Part shown: piece by piece, positions 35,546-44,759 of the stretch
Layout: each line of letters begins with the position of its first letter
How positions within the stretch are numbered: the first letter of the stretch is position 1
Assembly: GCF_900100205.1 (NCBI RefSeq)
Contig: NZ_FNEQ01000001.1
Location: 434,001-498,000 of the forward strand
From: Duganella sp. OV510
Lineage (GTDB): Bacteria > Pseudomonadota > Gammaproteobacteria > Burkholderiales > Burkholderiaceae_D
Length of the DNA stretch: 64,000 nucleotides
Direction: 5' to 3'
Position numbers and translations under genes: made by a program
The notes under the pieces: model-generated
The model's database searches: none
Seen by the model: the letters and a program-made list of their open reading frames with translations, nothing else
Told to the model about the DNA's origin: nothing

Positions 35546-36223
35546 ATGGCAGTCAGTCTCCTTAACAACGGCACGTCCACCTCCGCCACCAGCGGTACCA
35601 GCATCACTGGCAATACCGCCAGCGAGGCGTCGGACATGTTCACCAAGCTGCTGGTGGCGCAGATCCGCAACCAGGACCCGCTGTCGCCAACCGATCCGGC
35701 GCAGTTTGTCCAGCAGCTGACCCAGCTGTCGCAGACCGAAACGCTGCAGAACCTGTCCAACCTGACCAGCACCAACTCCAGCATCCTGCAAAGCATGCAG
35801 GTGCTGTCGCTGGGCCAGCAGGTCGGTTCCAACGTGATGGCCGAAACCGACACCGTCAAGATCGACGGCAGCACGCCGGTCGTCGGCCAGACCACGCTGG
35901 AAGCCTCCAGCAGCGCCACCAAGCTGGTGCTGACTGGCAGCGACGGCGTCGAGCACACCATCAACCTCGGCACGCAAGCGCCGGGCACGGTGCCGTTCAC
36001 CATCGATCCGGCCAAGCTGGGCCTGGCCGAAGGCAGTTACACGATGAAGGTCACCACCAGCAGCGGCACCACGCCGACCATCGATATCCAGGGCCGCCTG
36101 AACAGCGTGCGCCTGAGCGCCACCGGCAGCGTGGTACTGAATGTAGCCAACATCGGCGAGACCTCCACCGCCAACATCACCGCATTTAACGGTCCTGCGA
36201 CCGCCACTCAATCCACTCTCTAA
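35546..36223 (+). CDS. flgD: Hook-cap protein FlgD
   Basis: The 225-residue protein has the conserved N-terminal FlgD segment MFTKLLVAQIRNQDPLSPTD, then QFVQQLTQLSQTETLQNL. The middle shows the FlgD Ig/Tudor-like beta region with LGLAEGSYTMKV. It forms the temporary hook scaffold. Two bases separate it from flgC. Confidence 0.93.
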   Translation: MAVSLLNNGTSTSATSGTSITGNTASEASDMFTKLLVAQIRNQDPLSPTDPAQFVQQLTQLSQTETLQNLSNLTSTNSSILQSMQVLSLGQQVGSNVMAETDTVKIDGSTPVVGQTTLEASSSATKLVLTGSDGVEHTINLGTQAPGTVPFTIDPAKLGLAEGSYTMKVTTSSGTTPTIDIQGRLNSVRLSATGSVVLNVANIGETSTANITAFNGPATATQSTL

Positions 36224-36235
36224 GGATCAGCCATC

Positions 36236-37513
36236 ATGAGTTTTGATATTGCATTGTCGGGCATCCAGGCCATCAACGAATCGCTGGACGTTACCAGCCA
36301 CAACATCGCCAACGCCGGCACCTACGGCTACAAGGCCAACCGCGCCAACTTCTCGACGCTGGTGGCAGGCAGCCAGCTGAATGGCGTGCAGGTGGGTTCG
36401 GTCACCCAGAACATCGGCCTGTCGGGCGGCATCCTGAACACCGGCCGCTCGCTGGACGCATCGATCAGCGGCCGTGGCTTCTTCGTCACCCGCGCTGCCG
36501 ACAACTCGCTGCAGTACACCCGCGTCGGCATTTTCGACACCTCGCTGGACGGCTACCTGGTGGACGCCTCGGGCCGCCGCGTGCAAGGCAAGGCGATGAC
36601 GCCGCCTAGCACCGAACTGGGCGCCGAAGGCGACCTGAAGATTCCTAACGGCGCGATTCCAGCCCAGGTGACCACCGCCGCCTCCTACATCGGCAACCTG
36701 TCGTCCGACTGGAAAATCGTCAGCGGCTTCCCGGGCGCCAGCGTGCCGGCCGTGACCCCTGACACGCCGCCGGAAGCCAGCACCTACAATATGTCCAAGG
36801 TCACCAATGTGTATGACACGCTGGGCAAGCAGCACTCGCTGACCCAGTACTTCAGCCTGACCGCCACCGGCACCGTCACCGTCAACTATGCGCTGGACGG
36901 CAACGCGGTCGGCGACACCATGACGCTCAACTTCGACACCAACAGCGGCCAGCTGATCCCGGACGATCCAGCCACCAGCACGCTGATCACCAAGCCGCTC
37001 GACCTGACCGGCGTCGACACTTCGGACCCGGCGCTGTGGCCGAACTTCGCCAGCGGCGCCAAGCTGGCCCCGACCGTGACCATCGACTACACCGGCACCA
37101 CCTTCTTCTCCGGCGAACCGTCGACCGCCACCAACACCCCGACTGACGGCTACTCGGCCGGCACCTTTGCCGGCGTTTCGCTGGGCAACGACGGTTCGGT
37201 GATCGCCAAGTACAGCAACGGCCTGACCCAGACCGTCGGCAAAGTGGTGCTGGCAACCTTCGCCAACGAAGGCGGCCTGACCCAGATCAGCGACACCAGC
37301 TGGAGCGCCTCCAACGAATCCGGCGTGGCCAACACCGACGTTGCCGGCGTCGGCATCAACGGCAAGATCAATGTCAGCACGCTGGAACAGTCGAACGTCG
37401 ACATCACCTCCGAACTGGTTGGCCTGATGACCTCGCAGCGCAACTACCAGGCGAACTCGAAGGTCATCCAGACCGAGAGCACGATGCTGCAATCGCTGAT
37501 GCAGGCGATCTAA
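36236..37513 (+). CDS. flgE: Flagellar hook protein FlgE
   Basis: The 425-residue protein has N-terminal LDVTSHNIANAGTYGYKANR and C-terminal LEQSNVDITSELVGLMTSQR with NYQANSKVIQTESTMLQSLM, the two halves of the hook D0 coil. It polymerises into the universal joint. The length is normal. Confidence 0.95.
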   Translation: MSFDIALSGIQAINESLDVTSHNIANAGTYGYKANRANFSTLVAGSQLNGVQVGSVTQNIGLSGGILNTGRSLDASISGRGFFVTRAADNSLQYTRVGIFDTSLDGYLVDASGRRVQGKAMTPPSTELGAEGDLKIPNGAIPAQVTTAASYIGNLSSDWKIVSGFPGASVPAVTPDTPPEASTYNMSKVTNVYDTLGKQHSLTQYFSLTATGTVTVNYALDGNAVGDTMTLNFDTNSGQLIPDDPATSTLITKPLDLTGVDTSDPALWPNFASGAKLAPTVTIDYTGTTFFSGEPSTATNTPTDGYSAGTFAGVSLGNDGSVIAKYSNGLTQTVGKVVLATFANEGGLTQISDTSWSASNESGVANTDVAGVGINGKINVSTLEQSNVDITSELVGLMTSQRNYQANSKVIQTESTMLQSLMQAI

Positions 37514-37523
37514 GGACTGACGC

Positions 37524-38252
37524 ATGGATGCGCTGATTTACACCGCCATGAGCGGGGCCGAACGGGCCCTGCGCGGCCAGCAGGTACACGCCAACAACCT
37601 GGCCAACGCCGATACCAACGGCTTCCGCGCCAATATGGAGCAGTCGTCGGCGCAGACCGTCAACGGCTACGGCTACGACGACCGCCACATGTCGCAATTG
37701 CAGGCGAATAGCGTGTCGACCAAGCCGGGCACGATGAAAAGCACCGGCCGCGACCTCGACGTGGCGGTGGCCGGCGACGGCTTCCTGACGGTGCAGACCG
37801 CCGGCGGCGAAGCCTACACCCGCGCCGGCGCCATGGTGCTGGACGAAAACGGCACGCTGCGCGTCAACGGCAACGTGGTGCTGGGTGAAGGCGGCCCGAT
37901 TACGCTGCCCGAGTACACCCGCATCGACATCGGCAACGACGGCACCATTTCGATCCAGGCACCCGGCACCACCACCATGCAGACCATCGACAAGCTGCGC
38001 CTGGTAAAGGCGGAAGCGTCGGAAGTCACCAAGAATGAAGCCGGCCTGATCGTCGCCCGCGACGGCAACCCGCTGGCGACCGATCCCACCGTGGTGCTGC
38101 GCCCAGGCCACCTGGAAGGCAGCAATGTGTCGGCGGTCGAGGAGATGGTCTCGGTCATGAGCCTCAACCGTACTTTTGAAATCCAGATGAAGCTGTTCTC
38201 GTCGACTGACTCGATGGTTCAAGCCGGCAACCGCCTGATCAGCGGTAGCTAA
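37524..38252 (+). CDS. flgF: Flagellar rod protein FlgF
   Basis: The 242-residue protein opens MDALIYTAMSGAERALRGQQ with HANNLANADTNGFRAN, and ends in the FlgF/FlgG-type EGSNVSAVEEMVSVMSLNR stretch. It is shorter than FlgG and placed before it. Rod subunit between FlgC and FlgG. Confidence 0.93.
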   Translation: MDALIYTAMSGAERALRGQQVHANNLANADTNGFRANMEQSSAQTVNGYGYDDRHMSQLQANSVSTKPGTMKSTGRDLDVAVAGDGFLTVQTAGGEAYTRAGAMVLDENGTLRVNGNVVLGEGGPITLPEYTRIDIGNDGTISIQAPGTTTMQTIDKLRLVKAEASEVTKNEAGLIVARDGNPLATDPTVVLRPGHLEGSNVSAVEEMVSVMSLNRTFEIQMKLFSSTDSMVQAGNRLISGS

Positions 38253-38273
38253 CCACACACCCAGGGAGAAATC

Positions 38274-39065
38274 ATGAATCCAGCAATGTGGATCAGCAAG
38301 ACCGGCGTACAGGCGCAGGACCAGAAACTGCAAACCATCGCCAACAATCTGGCCAACGCCAACACCGTCGGCTTCAAGCGCGACCGCGTGGTGTTCGAAG
38401 ACCTGTTCTACTCGGTGGAAGCACAGCCGGGCGCGCAGCGCGCCGACAATAACACGCTGGCGCCGTCCGGCGTGCAGCTGGGTAACGGCGTGCACATGGT
38501 TGGCACGCAAAAAGTGTTCACCCAGGGCATACTGCAAACCACCAGCCGCGAACTCGACATCTCGGTCATGGGCAACGGCTTCCTGTCGGTGCGCCAGCCT
38601 GACGGTACCACCGCCTACACCCGCGCCGGCCAGTTGCAGGTCGACGCCAACGGCATCCTGGTCAACGCCAGCGGCCTGCCGCTGATCCCGCAGATCACCA
38701 TTCCGGCCAACGCCACCGCGCTGTCGATCGGCGAAGACGGTACCGTCTCGGCCAAGGTCGCCGACAACGTCGCACCGCAACAGCTGGGCCAGCTGACGCT
38801 GACGTCCTTCATCAACCCGACCGGCCTGCTGGCCCTGGGTGAAAACCTGTTTGCCGAAACGCCGTCGTCGGGCACGCCGACCGAAGGCCAGCCGGGCACC
38901 GCGCAATGGGGCAAGATCAAGCAGGGCACGCTGGAAGGCTCGAACGTGCAGGTGGTGGAAGAGATGGTCGACATGATCGCCGCCCAGCGCACCTACGAGA
39001 TGAACACCAAGGTGCTGTCGGCCGCCGACAACATGCTGCAGTACCTGTCGCAGGCAGCACGCTGA
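38274..39065 (+). CDS. flgG: Flagellar distal rod protein FlgG
   Basis: The 263-residue protein is at the typical FlgG length. N-terminal MWISKTGVQAQDQKLQTIAN, NTVGFKRDRVVFEDLFY (the FlgG-specific insertion region) and C-terminal EGSNVQVVEEMVDMIAAQRT. It makes the long distal rod. Its stop shares a base with the flgH start (TGATG). Confidence 0.95.
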   Translation: MNPAMWISKTGVQAQDQKLQTIANNLANANTVGFKRDRVVFEDLFYSVEAQPGAQRADNNTLAPSGVQLGNGVHMVGTQKVFTQGILQTTSRELDISVMGNGFLSVRQPDGTTAYTRAGQLQVDANGILVNASGLPLIPQITIPANATALSIGEDGTVSAKVADNVAPQQLGQLTLTSFINPTGLLALGENLFAETPSSGTPTEGQPGTAQWGKIKQGTLEGSNVQVVEEMVDMIAAQRTYEMNTKVLSAADNMLQYLSQAAR

Positions 39066-39730
39066 TGAAACAAGCTGTCACCGCCCTGCTCGCGACGCTG
39101 TCGCTGGCCGGCTGCGCCGCATTGCAGCCGCCGGCGGTGCGTCCCGGCCCGTCCGACGAACCGCCGGCGGTCAACCGCAACATCGCGCCGCGCGGCGTCT
39201 CGGGTGGCGTGTTCAGCCCCGACCTCGGCCTGTCGCTGACCTCGGACAGCCGCGCTTTCCGTGTCGGCGACATCGTCACCATCATCCTGCAGGAAACCAC
39301 GCAGGCGAGCAAGAAAGCCGGCACCAGCTTCTCGAAAGAGTCGGCCGACAATATCAATGCGCCTAATCTGCTGGGCAAGACGTTCCCGAAAGCCAGCATC
39401 GGCCTGGGCGCCTCCAACACCTTCACCGGCGATTCGACCAGCACGCAGCAGAATGCGCTGAGCGGCGCCATCACCGTGATTGTGCAGGAAGTGCTGCCAA
39501 ATGGCCTGCTGCGCGTGTCCGGTGAAAAAACCCTGACCCTGAACAATGGCGAGGAATTCGTCCGCCTGCGCGGCTACCTGCGCGCGGCCGACATCGACGC
39601 CGACAACCAGGTATCGTCGCAACGCATTGCCAACGCCCGCATCGCCTACTCGGCGCAGGGCACGCTGGCCGACGTCCAGCAGCCGGGCTGGCTGACGCGC
39701 TTCTTCGCCGGCCCGCTGATGCCGTTCTGA
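39065..39730 (+). CDS. flgH: Flagellar L-ring lipoprotein FlgH
   Basis: The start ATG 39065 (TGATG with flgG) gives 221 residues. Signal peptide with lipobox LAGC (Cys17) for outer-membrane lipidation. Core pattern FRVGDIVTIILQETTQASKK and the VLPNGLLRVSGEKTLTLNNG strand pair are typical of FlgH. It forms the L ring in the outer membrane. Confidence 0.95.
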   Translation: MKQAVTALLATLSLAGCAALQPPAVRPGPSDEPPAVNRNIAPRGVSGGVFSPDLGLSLTSDSRAFRVGDIVTIILQETTQASKKAGTSFSKESADNINAPNLLGKTFPKASIGLGASNTFTGDSTSTQQNALSGAITVIVQEVLPNGLLRVSGEKTLTLNNGEEFVRLRGYLRAADIDADNQVSSQRIANARIAYSAQGTLADVQQPGWLTRFFAGPLMPF

Positions 39731-39756
39731 GTTTGATTTGAAAAACGGGTGATCCC

Positions 39757-40869
39757 ATGAAATTCCGCAAGCTTATTGCCTTGTCGCTGGCCCTGAGCCT
39801 CACCGTGGGCGCCACCGTGCCGGTGCAGGCGGCGCAGGCGCTGCGCAACCTGGTCGCCATCGAAGGCGTGCGCGACAATCCGCTGGTCGGCTATGGCCTG
39901 GTGGTCGGCCTCAACGGCAGCGGCGACTCGACCCAGGTCAAGTTCTCCAGCCAGTCGGTGATCAATATGCTGAAGCAGTTCGGCGTCAAGGTACCGGACG
40001 GCACCGATGCAAAATCCAAGAACGTCGCCACCGTGATGGTGTCGGCGGTGTTCCCGCCTGGCTACCGCAAGGGCCAGAGCATCGATGTGGTGGTGTCGTC
40101 GATGGGCGACGCCAAGAGCCTGCGTGGCGGTGCCCTGCTGCTGACGCCGTTGCGCGCGGCCGACGGCGAAACGTATGCGCTGGCGCAGGGCAATGTGGTG
40201 GTGGGCGGTTTCAGCGCCCAAGGCAAGTCCGGCTCGTCGATCACGGTCAACACGCCAACTTCCGGCCGCATCCCGAGCGGCGCCAACATCGAGCGCGAGA
40301 TCCCGACCGACTTCAACACCAAGCCGACCGTGCGGCTGTCGCTGCGCCACCCGCATTTCCAGACCGCGATCAACATCGTCGACTCGATCAACAAGCGCTT
40401 TGGCGACATCGCCACCGCCAGCGACGCCACCAGCGTCGACGTGGTGGCGCCGAATAATCCCACCCAGCGCGTGGCCTTCATGGCCAAGCTGGAATCGATG
40501 AATGTCGACGTCGGCGAAGATGCGCCGAAAGTGGTGTTCAATTCGCGCACCGGCACCGTGGTGATCGCCGAAGGCTTGCGCGTGCGCGCTGCCGCCGTCA
40601 CCCACGGCTCGCTGAAGGTGGTGATTTCCGAATCCACCAAGGTCAGCCAGCCGAACGCGCTGGCCGGCGGCCAGACGGTGGCCTCGCCACAGTCGCAGGT
40701 CAGCGCCGACCAAGGCCCGGCACAGATGTTCAAATGGCCGGCTGGCGCCAAGCTGCAATCGATCATCGACGTGGTCAACAGCCTGGGAGCGACACCGGAC
40801 GATATCATGGCCATCCTGCAGGCACTCGACCAGGCCGGCGCCATCGAAGGCGAACTGGTAGTTATTTAA
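39757..40869 (+). CDS. flgI: Flagellar P-ring protein FlgI
   Basis: The 370-residue protein has a Sec signal ending AQA. FlgI signature at the mature N terminus: [20 protein letters not shown] and [10 protein letters not shown]-terminal [11 protein letters not shown] is the conserved end. It forms the P ring around the rod in the peptidoglycan layer, with help from FlgA. Confidence 0.97.
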   Translation: MKFRKLIALSLALSLTVGATVPVQAAQALRNLVAIEGVRDNPLVGYGLVVGLNGSGDSTQVKFSSQSVINMLKQFGVKVPDGTDAKSKNVATVMVSAVFPPGYRKGQSIDVVVSSMGDAKSLRGGALLLTPLRAADGETYALAQGNVVVGGFSAQGKSGSSITVNTPTSGRIPSGANIEREIPTDFNTKPTVRLSLRHPHFQTAINIVDSINKRFGDIATASDATSVDVVAPNNPTQRVAFMAKLESMNVDVGEDAPKVVFNSRTGTVVIAEGLRVRAAAVTHGSLKVVISESTKVSQPNALAGGQTVASPQSQVSADQGPAQMFKWPAGAKLQSIIDVVNSLGATPDDIMAILQALDQAGAIEGELVVI

Positions 40870-40878
40870 GGACACGCA

Positions 40879-41304
40879 ATGAGCTACGACAACAGCCAGT
40901 TCTCCGCTACCCGCCTGCTGGCCAACGGCACTGCCGGCCAGCTGAGCCCGAACGCAGTGGCGGCGCAGCCGGCCCAGCCGGGCGACAATGTCGATCCGGC
41001 CTACCGCGCCAAGGCTACCGAAGCGGCGGTCAAGTTTGAAAGTTTCTTCATCGGCAAGATGCTGCACCAGATGCGCGACGGCACCCGTGCCTTTGCCGCC
41101 GAGGACAGCCCGAACAAGAGCCGCATCAACGACGACATGCTGGACATGGCCGACAACCTGGTGGCCGACCAGCTGGCCAATCGCCGCGCCTTCGGCGTGG
41201 CTGACGCCATCCTGCGCCAACTATTGCCACAACAGCAATCTGCGCCGCAGGCCAATGTTGCTGCTTCGCAAAATTCCGACAAAACGCTTAATCAGCAGCA
41301 ATAA
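40879..41304 (+). CDS. flgJ: Rod-cap protein FlgJ, N-terminal (rod-binding) domain only
   Basis: In this 141-residue protein, the Rod-binding domain occupies ~50-115: KFESFFIGKMLHQMRDGTRA and DDMLDMADNLVADQLANRR, as in the first half of standard FlgJ. The muramidase half is missing; the C terminus is a short Gln/Ala-rich tail. The separate glucosaminidase gene at 33100 would supply that activity. It ends the flgB-J operon. Confidence 0.92.
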   Translation: MSYDNSQFSATRLLANGTAGQLSPNAVAAQPAQPGDNVDPAYRAKATEAAVKFESFFIGKMLHQMRDGTRAFAAEDSPNKSRINDDMLDMADNLVADQLANRRAFGVADAILRQLLPQQQSAPQANVAASQNSDKTLNQQQ

Positions 41305-41385
41305 TCGGTCGCCTGTTACGCATATCGGGCCGATGGGCGCAGCGCACCGCAGGCCCTTCGGACTTCACCAGGAAAGACCCGCAAC

Positions 41386-42756
41386 ATGACCATTTCGTAC
41401 AACGCCCTGTCGGGCGCCCTGGCTGCCCAGGCTGCACTGAATACCGTCAGCCAGAACATCGCCAACTCGCAAACCAAAGGTTATACCCGCCAGGGCGCGC
41501 TGTTGCAGGCGATCGCCACCGACTCCGGCAACCTGTCGCCGGGCAATGGTGTACAGGTCGGCTCGCTGCTGCGTTTCAGTGATTCCTACAAGCTGCAACA
41601 GATGTGGCGCGCCAATTCCGAGCTGGGTTACCGCTCGCAGGTGCAGCCTTACCTGACGCAGATGGAAACCGTGATGAGCGATCCGAAGTCGAGCCTGAGC
41701 TACGGCATCGACAACTTCTTCAAGGCGCTGAACGCGGCCGGCGTCGATCCGACCTCCAGCCCGCTGCGCCAGCAGGTGATCACTGCTGCCGACTCGATGT
41801 CGCAGCAGTTCAACTCGATCTACAACGTCACCGCCAACCAGTCGATCTCGGTGCAGCAGCAACAGAGCGCCATCCTGCCGTCGCTGAATCAATCGCTGGC
41901 CAGCATCGCCTCGCTGAACAAGCAGATCGTCTCGGTCGGCGTCGGCGGCACCAATACCTCGGCGCTGATGGACCAGCGCGAGCAGCTGATCGACAGCGTC
42001 TCGGCCCAGGTCGGCGTGGAAGTGGTCAGCAATCCGGATGGCAGCGTCAACGTCTCGCTGAAGAGCGGCCAGCCGCTGGTGGTCGGTTTCGCCTCGTCAA
42101 CGCTGGCCTTCACCACCGATGGCGGCGCGCCAGTGCTGACACTGAGCTACCAGAACGTCAAGTTCCCGCTGGATGAAACCGCAGTCGGCGGCCAGCTGGG
42201 CGGCCTCGGCAACTACAAGGTCAACACCCTGCTGCCGCTGCAGACTTCGATCAAGGAAATTGCCCAGCAGATGGCCGACAAGGTCAATGCCGTGCTGACT
42301 ACCGGCCAGAAGAGCGACGGCAGCCCCGGCGAACCGCTGCTGGTGTTCAACCCGACCAGCGCCACCGGCCTGCTGGAAATTACCGAAGGCATCAAGACCA
42401 CCGACCTGGCGTTCTCCAGCGACGGCACGCCGGGCGACAGCGGCAACCTGCAGAAACTCATCGACATCAAGGGCCAGCCGATCACGCTGACCACGCTGGG
42501 CACGCTGCTGCTGGGCGACGCCGACACCCAGCTGGTTGGCAAGCTGGGCATCGACAGCCAGCAGAACAAGGCGCAGCTAACCACCGCCACCACCATCCGC
42601 TCGCAGGCGGAAGATGACTGGAAGTCGACCAGCGCCGTCAACACCGACGAGGAAGCCATCAACCTGATGGAATTCCAGAATATGTACCAGGCGAACATGA
42701 AGGTCATTGCAGTGGCCAACGCGCTGTTCGATTCAACGCTGCAAATGTTCGGTTAA
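41386..42756 (+). CDS. flgK: Hook-filament junction protein FlgK
   Basis: In this 456-residue protein, N-terminal LNTVSQNIANSQTKGYTRQG matches HAP1, central MDQREQLIDSVSAQVGVEV is diagnostic of FlgK, and the C-terminal EEAINLMEFQNMYQANMKVI closes the D0 coil. First junction ring between hook and filament. It lies 81 bases after flgJ. Confidence 0.93.
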   Translation: MTISYNALSGALAAQAALNTVSQNIANSQTKGYTRQGALLQAIATDSGNLSPGNGVQVGSLLRFSDSYKLQQMWRANSELGYRSQVQPYLTQMETVMSDPKSSLSYGIDNFFKALNAAGVDPTSSPLRQQVITAADSMSQQFNSIYNVTANQSISVQQQQSAILPSLNQSLASIASLNKQIVSVGVGGTNTSALMDQREQLIDSVSAQVGVEVVSNPDGSVNVSLKSGQPLVVGFASSTLAFTTDGGAPVLTLSYQNVKFPLDETAVGGQLGGLGNYKVNTLLPLQTSIKEIAQQMADKVNAVLTTGQKSDGSPGEPLLVFNPTSATGLLEITEGIKTTDLAFSSDGTPGDSGNLQKLIDIKGQPITLTTLGTLLLGDADTQLVGKLGIDSQQNKAQLTTATTIRSQAEDDWKSTSAVNTDEEAINLMEFQNMYQANMKVIAVANALFDSTLQMFG

Positions 42757-42766
42757 GGAGTAAGCA

Positions 42767-43678
42767 ATGCGTATCGCCACCAGCCAGTTCCAGGCCACCA
42801 TGACCCGCGGCCTGCAGGATAACCAGAGCGCGCTTGCCTCGCTGACCGCCCGCATGGCCAGCGGCAACAAGATCGGCGTGCCGTCCGATGATCCGGTGAC
42901 CTCGGTGCGCCTGTCGCGCCTGGACCGCGAGCAGTCCATCGTCGGCCAGTACCGCGACAATATCGCCGCCATCAAGATCCGCCTGTCGACCAACGAGACC
43001 TATCTGCAAAGCATGGTCAATGACATCACGCAGAGCCACGACCTGCTGGTCTGGGCCTCGGACGCCAGCAACACGCCGGACGACCTGAAGTCGATGGTCA
43101 CCACCATGACCTCGCTGCGCGACAGCCTGTTCTACTCGGCCAACCAGAAGGACCAGGAAGGCCGCTACGTGTTCTCCGGCACGCTGACCAACACGCCGTC
43201 GATGACCTATGACGAAAATGCCCTGGCCGGCTCGCGCTACTCGTTCACCGGCAACACCAACGAGCAGAAATCGGTGGTCGGCAACGGCATCACCCAGACC
43301 GTCAACGTCGACGTCAAAGGCCTGGAAGACCTGCTGAACAAGATGGACAGCACCATCGCCGCGCTGTCGCAGCCTGACCTCGATCCGGGCGCAGCCGATG
43401 TGCAGGCAGCGCTGAAAGCCAATATGGACGGCGCGATGGAGACGCTGGACCTGATCGCCGGCAAGATCGCCAGCTTCGGCGGCGCGCAGAACGTCATGGC
43501 CACGCTGGACGGCAACCACGCCAACGTCAGCCTGTCGAACAAGACCGCGATACTCGACCTGGGCAGCCTCGACATGACCGAGGCCGCCACCGAGCTGAAC
43601 GGCTACAACAACGCGCTGCAGGCGTCGTACAAGGCGTATTCCAAGATCACCAACCTGTCGCTGTTCAACGTCCTGTAA
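42767..43678 (+). CDS. flgL: Hook-filament junction protein FlgL
   Basis: The 303-residue protein has the flagellin-like N terminus MRIATSQFQATMTRGLQDNQ and the MASGNKIGVPSDDPVTSVRL segment typical of FlgL; the C-terminal helix resembles flagellin D0. Second junction protein, between FlgK and the filament. It is ten bases after flgK. Confidence 0.93.
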   Translation: MRIATSQFQATMTRGLQDNQSALASLTARMASGNKIGVPSDDPVTSVRLSRLDREQSIVGQYRDNIAAIKIRLSTNETYLQSMVNDITQSHDLLVWASDASNTPDDLKSMVTTMTSLRDSLFYSANQKDQEGRYVFSGTLTNTPSMTYDENALAGSRYSFTGNTNEQKSVVGNGITQTVNVDVKGLEDLLNKMDSTIAALSQPDLDPGAADVQAALKANMDGAMETLDLIAGKIASFGGAQNVMATLDGNHANVSLSNKTAILDLGSLDMTEAATELNGYNNALQASYKAYSKITNLSLFNVL

Positions 43679-43697
43679 TCTTTAATCCAGTCCGCGT

Positions 43698-44759
43698 ATG
43701 CAAATCTCGTCCACCTCCACGCCACAAGTCATTGTTCCCGGCTCGCAGCACGCCGGCAATGCAGGCAATGCCACCGCAGTGGACGGCACCTCGCTGGGGC
43801 TGAATGGCGAGAACGCGGCAACATCGACGCCGGTGAATCCGACGCCGAACCCGGCGGCGCCATTGCGCCGTGGGCTGAGCAACTGGGACCAGCCGCTGCA
43901 AGGCGATATTTCCGGCGCGCAGCAGGCGCTGGACTTCCTCGAACAAAGCGCCGCCCAGCTGCGCAACCTGAAGACCGACCTGAGCGCCCGCCTGGCGAAT
44001 CGCCAGCGCGCCGACGGCACGCTGGAAGCGCGCGTGCGCCAGTTCAGCAACAGCTGGCGCAACCGCAGCGCCGCTTCGGGCGGCACGCTGGACGCGCAAC
44101 TGAAATTCAGCAGCAAGGGCAGCGACACCAGTTTCACCGTGCGCGGCATGAACCTGGCCAATCTGCGCAGCGGCGCCCGCGAAGTGGTGGCGGTGTCGAT
44201 CGGCGGTGGCCAGAACGTCCGTTCGGTGGTGCTGGAACCCGGGCTGTCGGACGTGCAGATCGCCCAGCGCTTCGACGAGGCGCTGTCGCCGGCCGGCGTG
44301 CGCGCCCGCGTCAATGACGATGGCCAGCTGGAATTCTCGACCTCGGAAGCGCAATGGACCAATGTCCGCGACACCATCGCGGTGCAGGGCAGCGGCATCC
44401 GCTTCCCGAGCGGCCAGCTGAACCGGGTCAAGGCCGAGGCCGCCGCGCCGCAAGTCGAGCCGGACAACTGGCAAGTCACTGATTCCGAAGCCATCCGCAG
44501 CACGCTGGCCCAGGTGGTTGGCGCGCTGGCCAAGGTCGAGCAGTCGATCGCCTCGGTGCGCCAGGCGCTGGCGCAAGTCACCGCGCGCGTGCAGAGCGCC
44601 GCGCCGGAAGCCACCCGCAGCGGCATGGACCAGGTGGCGCAGAACTTTGTCACCACCACCAAGCAGCCCGGCTACCAGTCGCTGCTGTCGATCACCTCGG
44701 CGCTGGCCGGCATCAGCCGCGAGCGCGTGCTGTCGCTGCTCAGCCTGCGCAACTCCTAG
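43698..44759 (+). CDS. Flagellar-locus protein with flagellin-IN-like motif (LafW-position candidate)
   Basis: In this 353-residue protein, the first ~55 residues are Ala/Asn/Pro/Thr-rich and disordered. Helices at ~70-115 (ALDFLEQSAAQLRNLKTDLS) and ~270-350 flank a beta-rich centre with VVLEPGLSDVQIAQRFDEAL and ARVNDDGQLEFSTSEAQW, which resembles the flagellin/FliD IN motif. Helix-beta-helix layout is that of axial flagellar proteins. It lies 19 bases after flgL, where E. coli Flag-2 encodes LafW, a proposed hook-associated protein. I cannot confirm homology to LafW from sequence alone. It converges on the GGDEF-EAL gene (4-base overlap). Confidence 0.6.
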   Translation: MQISSTSTPQVIVPGSQHAGNAGNATAVDGTSLGLNGENAATSTPVNPTPNPAAPLRRGLSNWDQPLQGDISGAQQALDFLEQSAAQLRNLKTDLSARLANRQRADGTLEARVRQFSNSWRNRSAASGGTLDAQLKFSSKGSDTSFTVRGMNLANLRSGAREVVAVSIGGGQNVRSVVLEPGLSDVQIAQRFDEALSPAGVRARVNDDGQLEFSTSEAQWTNVRDTIAVQGSGIRFPSGQLNRVKAEAAAPQVEPDNWQVTDSEAIRSTLAQVVGALAKVEQSIASVRQALAQVTARVQSAAPEATRSGMDQVAQNFVTTTKQPGYQSLLSITSALAGISRERVLSLLSLRNS

